This document shows, one piece after another, positions 16,076 to 23,374 of a stretch of 47,119 bases of DNA. The first letter of the stretch is position 1. Each line of letters starts with the position of its first letter. The notes beneath the pieces were generated by a model. It made no database searches and was not told where the DNA came from. It saw only the letters and a program-made list of their open reading frames with translations. This DNA is from Acetomicrobium sp. UBA5826. GTDB lineage: Bacteria > Synergistota > Synergistia > Synergistales > Acetomicrobiaceae. The DNA is taken from the NCBI RefSeq assembly GCF_002433005.1, contig NZ_DJHF01000006.1:1-47119 (forward strand), in the 5' to 3' direction. The position numbers were made by a program, and so were the translations under genes.

Positions 16076-17557
16076 CTATCCTTCTCGCAATGCTGATCTT
16101 TTGGCCTTCCCTAGGGCAGTTTTGGGCAGGTTATCTACAAATTCGATGATCTTTGGGATTTTATAAGAGGCCAAAAGCCGTCTGCAATGGGACCATATAT
16201 CTCTTTTTGCCGGCTGCTTATCTAATTTAGGCACTATAAAAGCTTTAACGATTTGTCCGCTCATGCTCTGGTTTACTCCAATAACGGCAGCTTCTTTTAC
16301 TGATGGGTGTTTCAGAAGGATCTCTTCGACTTCTTCCGGAAATACTTTGAAGCCTCCAACCATAATTACATCGCTCTCGCGAGAGTGAAGCCTTATGTAA
16401 CCATCGTCATCGATCGACACTATATCCCCCGTATTAAACCAACCGTCTTTGAAGAAAGCGCCAGTCAACCCGTCGTCTTCGAAGTAGCCATCCGCTACTG
16501 AGGCGCCTCTAATCCAAAGCACGCCCTCATGCCCTTTGGGCAATTCCTTTCCCTCATGATCGCATACTTTGGTTTCCACTATCGGAAGGGCAGGGCCTAC
16601 AGTGCCAAGTTTTCTCGCAGAATAAGACCTGTTAACGGCTACCACCGGCGATGCTTCCGTCAAACCATACCCCTCCAGCACGCCGATCCCTAAATACTTT
16701 TCGAGAATTTCGTCCAAAGCAAAGGGGAACCTATCTCCCCCGGAGATTGCAGCTTTAATACGCCTTGGCAAGCTTTCTCCCTGTGATAGAGCTGACGTTA
16801 TGAATTGATACATCATTGGTACGCCGACCAATACATTGGTCTCGGAGCTTCTAATCGCTTCCAATACGTTTTTTACGGGCATAAAACTGGACAACATGCA
16901 TTGAGAAAGGTTTAACAACAGTGGCAATAGACCACATATTGAAAATCCGAGAACGTGAGAATTGGGAAGAGCATTAAGAAGTATATCTCCATCCTTTATG
17001 GGTTCTACCTGATCGATGCAACTTATGGCGTTCATATATAAAGATGAGTGACTTAATGGGACGGCTTTCGGCTTACCGCCTGTCCCAGAAGTATAAAATA
17101 TGACGGCGCCGCCTTCTTGTCCGGGGTATTCCGGTAAAGCTTGAACAGATTCCTTAAAAGGTGCATCGTATAGGGCCAGCCCCCAAGGGATATGCTCACG
17201 ATTCAGCTCGTCAACCAAATTGGAACGCTCTTTAGACAAAACGACCATAGAAACCTTTGCATGTTTCAAGGCACTTGTAACGGCATTTACCGGCTCGCGA
17301 TGATTATATGGAACTACAGCACCCCCTAAACGCCATGCTGCCAAAACGTGGGCCCAAAAGGAGGGGCAGTTCGGCATCACTAAACCCAAATGCATACCCG
17401 ATTTAAATCCACTGCCGTAAAGCTTTTCCGTAACAGCTTCCACCAAACCCCAGAAAGCTCCGCGAGACCACCAAACCCCATTAAACCAAATTGCTCTGTC
17501 CCAAGGAAATCTACGGCAGATGGATTCTATCTCTTTATCCAATCTATCCAATCTCAT
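16076..17557 (-). CDS. AMP-dependent acyl-CoA synthetase/ligase
   Basis: A 493-residue ANL-superfamily enzyme that activates a carboxylate as acyl-AMP and then acyl-CoA. Core motifs are VIFYTSGTGGKPKAV (about 130-145, P-loop), EGYGLTEASP (about 268-277, A5), GWFNTGDI (about 355-362, Asp of A7), and KVFPEEVEE (about 387-395). The C-terminal catalytic Lys is in the TALGKAKR segment. The start is ATG at 17557, 14 bases inside the end of the amidohydrolase gene; longer frames lie wholly within that gene. Substrate is undetermined. Pairing with an N-acyl-amino-acid hydrolase suggests it may activate the acid that enzyme releases. Confidence 0.86.
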   Translation of the reverse strand: MRLDRLDKEIESICRRFPWDRAIWFNGVWWSRGAFWGLVEAVTEKLYGSGFKSGMHLGLVMPNCPSFWAHVLAAWRLGGAVVPYNHREPVNAVTSALKHAKVSMVVLSKERSNLVDELNREHIPWGLALYDAPFKESVQALPEYPGQEGGAVIFYTSGTGGKPKAVPLSHSSLYMNAISCIDQVEPIKDGDILLNALPNSHVLGFSICGLLPLLLNLSQCMLSSFMPVKNVLEAIRSSETNVLVGVPMMYQFITSALSQGESLPRRIKAAISGGDRFPFALDEILEKYLGIGVLEGYGLTEASPVVAVNRSYSARKLGTVGPALPIVETKVCDHEGKELPKGHEGVLWIRGASVADGYFEDDGLTGAFFKDGWFNTGDIVSIDDDGYIRLHSRESDVIMVGGFKVFPEEVEEILLKHPSVKEAAVIGVNQSMSGQIVKAFIVPKLDKQPAKRDIWSHCRRLLASYKIPKIIEFVDNLPKTALGKAKRSALREG

Positions 17558-18791
17558 CTTCCCCCATAGAGAGCATGTTAGACAAACAAAAAGCAAGATA
17601 GGCTTCCGAACCTGTTGCAAAAGGAAGCAGATCTTCCGGCACATCGTACTTCGGATGATGCAACCAATATTTACCTCCCGTCCCAAACAGAAGAAAACAT
17701 GACGGAATGACTTGCGTGTAAAAAGCGAAATCTTCGCCGGCCATCAATGGTCTATCCAAAATCTCAAAGTTCTCGTCTCCAAAAGAGTCACGGACAATCC
17801 TTAAAACTAAGCTTGTAAGCCCTTCATCGTTTATCACCTGGGGGTAGTTACGATGATATTTAATAGTACCAAGCCCCCTAAAGGTTTTTGCCAATAAAGG
17901 AACCACTTCCTCCAGTCTGTTTTGAAGAAAATCGCGAACCTCTACGTTCAATGCCCTCAGAGAGCCCCACAGGTCTATTTGTTCGGGAATAACATTATGC
18001 GCTTCTCCTGCTTCCAGGTGCCCAAAGGAGATAACGGCGCTTTCCGTAGGGTCTATTTCCCTACCCACTAACGCCTGAGCAGCGAGTATTACATGGGCAA
18101 TGATCGTCCAAGGATCTACCGTAAGATGGGGGGCAGCGGCATGGCCACCGACACCTTGAATAGATATGTGAAACCTGTCGGAGAGGGCAGTCATAATTCC
18201 AGGCCTCAACAATAATTTGCCGTACCCGTATTTGGGCCAAAAATGAAAACCCAAAGCATAACCAATATTATAGCTGTCCAAAAGACCCGCATCGATCAAC
18301 CGTTTTGCCCCACCAAGACCTTCTTCGGCCGGTTGAAACACCAACACCACGGATCTGTCGAGCATCTCCCTTCTTTGGGATAAAAGCAGTGCCACTCCCA
18401 ACAACACCGCCATGTGGGCATCATGACCACAACCGTGCATTACCCCAGGGATACACGAAGCAAATGTAAGATCGGTTTCCTCTTGAAGAGGCAGGGCGTC
18501 CATAGGACACCTGATCATTATTGCCCTTCCTTCCCTTTTGCCACTTATTTTTCCTATGACGGCGGTGGTTTCTCCAAAGGCCTGCGTAACTTCAACACCG
18601 GGCATGCTTTTGAGGATTTGGAAAACTCTGGAAGATGTTACCCTTTCCTCAAAGGCCAACTCGGGAAAAACGTGAAAACCTCTTCTCCACTCGACCAATT
18701 GATCGTAAATATTAGTTGCCTCTTCAAAAAGATCTTCTTTTGTCTTGAGCCTCTCTTGCTTCGATATTCCCACAACCATCACCGTCGTCAA
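17544..18791 (-). CDS. M20D-family amidohydrolase (N-acyl-amino acid / hippurate hydrolase type)
   Basis: A 415-residue di-metal hydrolase of the M20D family, which removes acyl groups from N-acylated amino acids. Metal-binding and catalytic segments are MHGCGHDAHMA (about 116-126), FQPAEEGLGGA (about 152-162), a lid domain with the conserved His region GVGGHAAAPH (about 207-216), and MAGEDFAFY (about 366-374). The length is usual. It overlaps the CobB/CbiA-like gene by 4 bases upstream and the acyl-CoA ligase gene by 14 bases downstream, indicating one transcript. Preference among aminoacylase, hippurate and IAA-amino acid substrates cannot be decided. Confidence 0.9.
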   Translation of the reverse strand: MTTVMVVGISKQERLKTKEDLFEEATNIYDQLVEWRRGFHVFPELAFEERVTSSRVFQILKSMPGVEVTQAFGETTAVIGKISGKREGRAIMIRCPMDALPLQEETDLTFASCIPGVMHGCGHDAHMAVLLGVALLLSQRREMLDRSVVLVFQPAEEGLGGAKRLIDAGLLDSYNIGYALGFHFWPKYGYGKLLLRPGIMTALSDRFHISIQGVGGHAAAPHLTVDPWTIIAHVILAAQALVGREIDPTESAVISFGHLEAGEAHNVIPEQIDLWGSLRALNVEVRDFLQNRLEEVVPLLAKTFRGLGTIKYHRNYPQVINDEGLTSLVLRIVRDSFGDENFEILDRPLMAGEDFAFYTQVIPSCFLLFGTGGKYWLHHPKYDVPEDLLPFATGSEAYLAFCLSNMLSMGEDEIG

Positions 18792-20164
18792 CTAAACATT
18801 TTTAGCATAATTTCGGGATTGCTCCAAAACTCCGGCTTCACCGCAAAGGCCGAAGCATTTCCATACACCCAACCGTCTTCTATCGGAGCTTGAGAACCCT
18901 CTTGCTTTACAGTCCACGTTGGCATGCAGTTAAAACCCTTCACCTCAAGCTTAACCCAGGTAGGCCAATATCCGCTCAAAGATTTCCCGGTGCGTTTTTC
19001 GGAAGATATATGATCGATATTGACTTTATGGCATGGGCCTGAGCTCTCTGCATAATAACCCTTGAAAGGGAAAAATGACAAGCCCCTTATCTGATCTCCA
19101 TTGGGCAGAAAAAAGGATTCTCCGAATATTGGAGATGATCCCCCTTCGATTAAGAGTTTCCCCTTAACGAGAACAGACGAAAAAGCTTTTGCTAAAGAGT
19201 GATTTTCAACAAGATCTTTCATAAACACATATCCTACGCCATGGGGAACATATATGAAGTCTAAGTCACTATAATTAGTTATTTCATCATATGGAAGTGA
19301 TATTACGTCATATCCTAGGGCAACCAGCAACTTTTCGTTATTGTCCCCTCCCAAAGCAAGTGCAGGATGATGCACAACTCCAACCTTTCTCTTATCGGAA
19401 CGATAGCTTATATCAAACTCCAACATTTCCACGTTCAACTGTGGTGCGCCACGAGCATGAGCCACAATTACCTCCCACTCGATTTGTCTTTCCATCGCAA
19501 TGAGCCGGGCGGCTGCAGTTTTCAACGACAGCAAGGAACGGTTGCCCGACAATTGGCCAACTATGGACAAAAAATCCGGTTTTTGCTTGAAAATAAAACC
19601 CGGTATATAACCCAAAGCCGTCCATGAAAGTTCTCTGCCGACAGATATTTCTAGAAGTTGATACTCCCTAGGGTTTAAGACGGAGGAGAAGGCGACAGCT
19701 TTTATCAAATTTGAAATGGAGTTAGGCAATTGCCGCGCAAACTCCAAAACGCGCCTTGCAGTTATGGCAGAGGAACCGCTGGAAAAAAATACGGGAATAA
19801 TAGGGCATTTCAATTGCTCAGCCACAGACTCCAAAACAGGGTTAACTTTGATTTTCTCCTCGCTACAACTTCCGAGGGGAGCAAAGAGTATATTTAAATG
19901 ATCTTCCCGTGCCGCTGTGACGAACAGTTGTTTCAAGCGGTGTATATTTTCAAGCAAAAGCGAATCCAATACGGTTGCGCGCTCACCAAAGAGGACATGC
20001 AGCAAAGCCGTCATATGCTCGTCGATGCCCACTACGAAGGGTTTTATCTTATAACCTGCCTGTTGCAACGCAATGGCCATAATTACACCTGGAGGGATCA
20101 ACGATTCATCTCGCTCGTCTGCAAATATAACTCTTGGCATCGAAAAGGTTTTATTGTCACTCAT
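18788..20164 (-). CDS. Divergent CobB/CbiA-like protein with degenerate active sites
   Basis: A 458-residue protein whose layout matches cobyrinate a,c-diamide synthase (CobB/CbiA). It has an N-terminal dethiobiotin-synthetase-like domain (about 9-200, ending strand/helix GYKIKPFVVGID) and a C-terminal class-I amidotransferase-like domain (about 250-458, ending in WVYGNASAFAV...SNPE). The Walker A motif expected after the first strand is replaced by ERDESLIPPG, and the amidotransferase nucleophile region reads LIEGGSSPI instead of a Cys-Gly-Gly. ATP- and glutamine-dependent amidation therefore looks unlikely. It heads a unit with an M20D amidohydrolase, an acyl-CoA ligase and a heptose kinase, with no cobalamin genes nearby. 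Function is unknown. Confidence 0.55.
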   Translation of the reverse strand: MSDNKTFSMPRVIFADERDESLIPPGVIMAIALQQAGYKIKPFVVGIDEHMTALLHVLFGERATVLDSLLLENIHRLKQLFVTAAREDHLNILFAPLGSCSEEKIKVNPVLESVAEQLKCPIIPVFFSSGSSAITARRVLEFARQLPNSISNLIKAVAFSSVLNPREYQLLEISVGRELSWTALGYIPGFIFKQKPDFLSIVGQLSGNRSLLSLKTAAARLIAMERQIEWEVIVAHARGAPQLNVEMLEFDISYRSDKRKVGVVHHPALALGGDNNEKLLVALGYDVISLPYDEITNYSDLDFIYVPHGVGYVFMKDLVENHSLAKAFSSVLVKGKLLIEGGSSPIFGESFFLPNGDQIRGLSFFPFKGYYAESSGPCHKVNIDHISSEKRTGKSLSGYWPTWVKLEVKGFNCMPTWTVKQEGSQAPIEDGWVYGNASAFAVKPEFWSNPEIMLKMFS

Positions 20165-20170
20165 GAATAA

Positions 20171-20198
20171 AGTTTATCACACTTGCTATGACTGACAA
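20171..20198 (-). promoter_or_regulatory. Putative promoter of the CobB/CbiA-like gene unit
   Basis: On the minus strand TTGTCA (20193-20198), 16 bases and TAAACT (20171-20176) lie so close to the ATG at 20164 that transcription would start at or next to the start codon. No Shine-Dalgarno sequence precedes either this ATG or the next in-frame ATG at 20140. The transcript may therefore be leaderless, or the true start may be further in. Confidence 0.35.
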
Positions 20199-20242
20199 AC
20201 TCTTCAAAATTAGATGGCGGATTGCAGATCAGAAACGCACTT

Positions 20243-20292
20243 TAAAAAATACCATGGCCCACGAAATTATTATCTTTAGTGAGCCATGGTAT
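20243..20292 (-). terminator. Rho-independent terminator after the selenoprotein gene
   Basis: On the minus strand ATACCATGGC (20283-20292) pairs with GCCATGGTAT (20249-20258) over 10 bases, with three more pairs inside the loop. The run TTTTTT follows immediately (20243-20249 on the opposite strand). It lies 8 bases after the stop of the selenoprotein gene and would end the apgM-to-selenoprotein unit. Confidence 0.8.
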
Positions 20293-20299
20293 CGACAAT

Positions 20300-20626
20300 T
20301 TATTTACAACCCGAGCATCCTGAAGTTGGAAGCATTGCAGACTTAACTATTAATTTCGACCCCCAAATGGAACGCATTACTTGGATGTCTATGGTATCAC
20401 TTTGAAAGGCCATGCCCTTCGGAACCCACAAATCGACATCTCCATCCTTAACCTCAAAGTAACCTTCGAGATTAGCCGGCTTCCCGCCCTCAACGAGGGC
20501 AGCATAATAGGAAGATCAACCCCCTCCCATTCTTTTCACCGTAATGTATCCTTCATTGCCCGACTCTTTTAGCTTTTTGCGAGCATCTTCAGATATAGAA
20601 ACACCCAATTTAACTATATTTTCCAT
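20300..20626 (-). CDS. Small HesB/IscA-like selenoprotein (in-frame UGA read as Sec37)
   Basis: An ATG at 20626, preceded by GGAGGTG, opens a frame of 108 residues interrupted by a single TGA at 20516-20518 (residue 37) and closed by TAA at 20300. Reading TGA as selenocysteine gives an A-type (HesB/IscA) scaffold core: ITVKRMGGG-U-SSYYAALVEG (about 28-47), then a GDVDLWVPK strand (about 62-70), IDIQVM and SKLIVKS. The usual cluster-binding Cys of GGGCSG is the Sec position, and the C-terminus ends CSGCK, matching the usual CxC/CGC pair. A SECIS-like hairpin follows the UGA. Small CC/Se-motif proteins of this kind are known in anaerobes. It is the last gene of the apgM unit, 42 bases after the pseudouridine synthase. 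The alternative is a pseudogene with a nonsense mutation. Confidence 0.8.
20480..20518 (-). promoter_or_regulatory. Bacterial SECIS-like element directly after an in-frame UGA
   Basis: In the transcript, after UGA (20518-20516) and one U, CUUCC (20514-20510) pairs with GGAAG (20484-20480). An internal loop follows, and then GCCCUC (20500-20495) pairs perfectly with GAGGGC (20491-20486) around a three-base GUU loop. The apical loop begins with G and lies 21 bases after the UGA. Both fit the published general model of bacterial SECIS elements (a G among the first two loop bases, 16-37 bases from the UGA). Confidence 0.72.
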
Positions 20627-20668
20627 TAAATTTCACCTCCAACAAGTATCTCATGCAATTTAAAGCTA

Positions 20669-21595
20669 TTATAGCATACCTATTATGGTATCCAAGGATA
20701 AATCAAAAAGATTTATCACACCTGCCAGATCTGCCGGTAATGGAGCACAAAATTTTTTGCCCGCCAAATAACTCAAATCATTCCCAAAAATTTCCAGAGA
20801 GTAGGCGTGCAGCATTGGCCTTCCTGCTTCTTTGCCGCCGCCGTCGCCGTACTTGACATCGCCAACGATAGGATGCCCGATGTACGATAGATGAACCCTA
20901 AGTTGATGGGGCCTTCCGGTAATAGGCTCCAATGCCACCAAAGAGGCATGATTTCCTGCCGACAAAGACATGTATCGCGTGGCAGACCTCTTGCCTTCCC
21001 TTTTGTTTACTACCGTCTTGAGGAAACGTTCGTCCCTTTCAAGAGGAGCTTCTATTACGCCTTCTCCGGATAGACGCCCCCTTACAACGGCCAAATATTT
21101 CTTGGCAACCCTTCTGTTTCTGAACATAGCTGTCAGTGCTCTTAAAGAACGAGGGTTTAAGGCGAGGGCCATTACCCCGGATATATTACGGTCTAGCCTG
21201 TGTGCCGGGGTCGGAATAAAACCTCCCTTAGTTTTATTGATCAAATTGAGTGCTCTGTTAACGACCGAGTCATCCTCTTTGGATGCCGGTTGGCTTAAAA
21301 GCCCTGCAGGCTTATTTATTATCAAAACATTTTCATCCATAAATATAACTTCCAAAGGTTTATCCGCTACATTTAGCGAGGGCTTTAGTTTCGCAGGATC
21401 TTCAAAGGGTACGCTGATTTCGTCTCCCCTGTATAAGCGATAGGAGGGGTCTGTTTTTTCTCCGTTAACAGTGACCTTTCCTTTTCTGATAGCGCGCATA
21501 ATGGCACCCAGGGGTACCTGACTATATTTCTTTCGCAGGAATCTATCCAGCCTGACGCAATCGTAATCTTCATCTATCTTCCATATTTTCGCCAT
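20669..21595 (-). CDS. RluA/RluD-family 23S rRNA pseudouridine synthase
   Basis: A 308-residue enzyme with an N-terminal S4 RNA-binding domain (about 10-60: VRLDRFLRKKY, GKVTVNGEKTDPSYRLYRGD) and a pseudouridine synthase catalytic domain. The motif AHRLDRNISGVMALAL (about 130-145) carries the catalytic Asp, and GRPHQLRVHLSYIGHPIVGD is split across about 218-237. Domain order fits RluC/RluD, but the modified uridine cannot be assigned. The ATG at 21595 is chosen over a TTG at 21619; it overlaps the end of the upstream gene by 26 bases. It belongs to the apgM-to-selenoprotein unit. Confidence 0.88.
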   Translation of the reverse strand: MAKIWKIDEDYDCVRLDRFLRKKYSQVPLGAIMRAIRKGKVTVNGEKTDPSYRLYRGDEISVPFEDPAKLKPSLNVADKPLEVIFMDENVLIINKPAGLLSQPASKEDDSVVNRALNLINKTKGGFIPTPAHRLDRNISGVMALALNPRSLRALTAMFRNRRVAKKYLAVVRGRLSGEGVIEAPLERDERFLKTVVNKREGKRSATRYMSLSAGNHASLVALEPITGRPHQLRVHLSYIGHPIVGDVKYGDGGGKEAGRPMLHAYSLEIFGNDLSYLAGKKFCAPLPADLAGVINLFDLSLDTIIGML

Positions 21596-23360
21596 CGCAC
21601 GTACCTTTTCTGACGGCAACGATTCCTATATTTCTTGCACAGTCCATATATACATCAAAGAATCCTTTGTATATTTTGATCCCCAGATCTTGCATCTTCT
21701 CGCAACATGCCGATTCGAACCACTCCTCACTGAAGACATTACCCTTCTCCCCTGCGAAGACCGGCATATAGAGGACGTTATCTATTTCCAGATCGGAATA
21801 AAAATGGGTACCATAGGAAAGTTCGGGCATAAATCCCAACACGGGAATTCCAACCTCTACGATGCACTTACAGTTGGTTAATTCGCTATATTGAACAGGG
21901 ACTCCTAAGGCAGGATTGCTGGATCCAACTCTACCGGGTGCCACCAAAATATAGGAATTAGGATACAACTTCTTGTTGATCTCTCCTATGGCTCTCGCAA
22001 TTTCATGTTTATTAGCCGCCGTCACGTATATTTTATGATCAACATATACTAGATATGGCACGTTCTCAAGCTGTCCGTCGGTGACCATTCTATCCGCCTT
22101 GAGAATCACAAGCTTACCCTCCAGGTCCCTTTCATCAAATTTAGACTCACAGCAACCCGTCCAAAGAGGCCTGGCCTGCAGCAACTCCAATTTCCTTTCG
22201 CTAGGTTCGTAGGCAAACTCTATATCCACAGGGGCACCCATGGAATCTTCCAAATGCTTAAGAAGTTTTTGCATTCTTGCAAAGAAGTCAGGGTTGTGTC
22301 TCGCAAACCTTTCAAAGGTAATGCAAACCTTGCTGTCATCCTCCTGTTGCCTGAAATAAGACAAATCGAGGTTTTCCCAATAACCGTTACCGTCATCTTC
22401 ACGATATACCTGGGCATACTCTCCAAGCTCTCTTCCGTAATGCGTCAACAAATAATCTAATATTCCCTTGTCGTTTATGTTGTAAGTTACTATATCTCCT
22501 CTATCTCCGTCGATCATTTGAAAGCTCTCCTGGGAATGTCTCATTACATTGTAAGGATGATTACCCTCCGGCCTAAGATTTGGATTGGAAAGCGAAAAAA
22601 TTCTAGCGTAACCACGCCTAGTGCTCATTGTTCCAAGGCCAAATACCAGCCGCAATAAACCATCTTCTACGTTCAGGCGAGTGCACCACCTTCTCAAGTT
22701 TAATGAATATCCGACTCCTGCCGTAGTTGGGAAATAATAGCGACCCTTCCATTTACCTGAGGCTCGCATGACGATTATTCCCATTTTGTCATCGCCCAAT
22801 TTGTGTTTGTTGCGGTATTCCACAGCCGTTGGGAAAAAGGTCCTGGCGTATATTCGCTTTATTTCGTTCTCGATCGCCAAAACTCGTTCGTTTAAGTCTC
22901 CGCTGGCGTGCAGTAGCCGTGATCTGTATTTTCCGGCGAAGGAATATTTGAGCGAATCTTCCAGCATGGACGATGAACGTACCGCGATGGGGGAATCGAT
23001 ACATTCAAGAAATGAAGCTATACGTTCCCTTACATAACTGGGCAATTCAGCGTCAAGAAACCTTCGCTCTATTCTTTCGGGCTCACCGTCCAAGACGTTG
23101 TCCAAATCATCTATTTGGCTTAAAAATTTATCGAAGGCCTCGATGCTTATAAAAATAGATTCCGGCATCTCCGTAGAAACAAGTTCATCGACACCACTTT
23201 CGAGAAGGGATTTCATTCCAAAAAGAAGGGACCTTCCCTTTCCGCCGATATGACCGGCTCCCACGATCGAGCTTGCAAAACGATCATCGTTACATGGGTC
23301 CCAAGAAAAATAGCTTGCCAATTTATCCTCTCGCACTCTGCCAGAAACTTCAGAACCCAC
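21570..23360 (-). CDS. PEP/pyruvate-binding (PPDK_N) domain protein, copy 1
   Basis: A 596-residue protein with the ATP-grasp nucleotide-binding domain of pyruvate phosphate dikinase/PEP synthase. It shows the glycine-rich GGKGRSLLFG (about 39-48), AVRSSSMLEDSLKYSFAGKY (about 125-144) and a distal DIEFAY...LELLQARPLW (about 385-405). A conserved C-terminal module follows (RVGSSNPALGVPV...VEVGIPVLGFMPELSYGTHF, about 478-520). The phosphohistidine swivel domain and PEP-binding barrel of PPDK are missing, so it cannot be a classical dikinase. It is a paralogue of the next gene upstream, 14 bases away. The reaction is unknown. Confidence 0.8.
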   Translation of the reverse strand: MGSEVSGRVREDKLASYFSWDPCNDDRFASSIVGAGHIGGKGRSLLFGMKSLLESGVDELVSTEMPESIFISIEAFDKFLSQIDDLDNVLDGEPERIERRFLDAELPSYVRERIASFLECIDSPIAVRSSSMLEDSLKYSFAGKYRSRLLHASGDLNERVLAIENEIKRIYARTFFPTAVEYRNKHKLGDDKMGIIVMRASGKWKGRYYFPTTAGVGYSLNLRRWCTRLNVEDGLLRLVFGLGTMSTRRGYARIFSLSNPNLRPEGNHPYNVMRHSQESFQMIDGDRGDIVTYNINDKGILDYLLTHYGRELGEYAQVYREDDGNGYWENLDLSYFRQQEDDSKVCITFERFARHNPDFFARMQKLLKHLEDSMGAPVDIEFAYEPSERKLELLQARPLWTGCCESKFDERDLEGKLVILKADRMVTDGQLENVPYLVYVDHKIYVTAANKHEIARAIGEINKKLYPNSYILVAPGRVGSSNPALGVPVQYSELTNCKCIVEVGIPVLGFMPELSYGTHFYSDLEIDNVLYMPVFAGEKGNVFSEEWFESACCEKMQDLGIKIYKGFFDVYMDCARNIGIVAVRKGTCDGENMEDR

Positions 23361-23374
23361 AACCTAAACCTCCT

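Noticed and set aside
20516..20518. Reading the in-frame TGA as an ordinary nonsense mutation (pseudogene)
   Set aside because: The frame stays intact on both sides, the TGA is exactly at the catalytic Cys position, a SECIS-like hairpin follows and an RBS and terminator frame the gene. The alternative is kept open at lower probability.
21596..21619. Longer start (TTG at 21619) for the RluA-family gene
   Set aside because: It adds eight non-family residues and would increase overlap with the upstream gene; the ATG at 21595 fits the domain start better.
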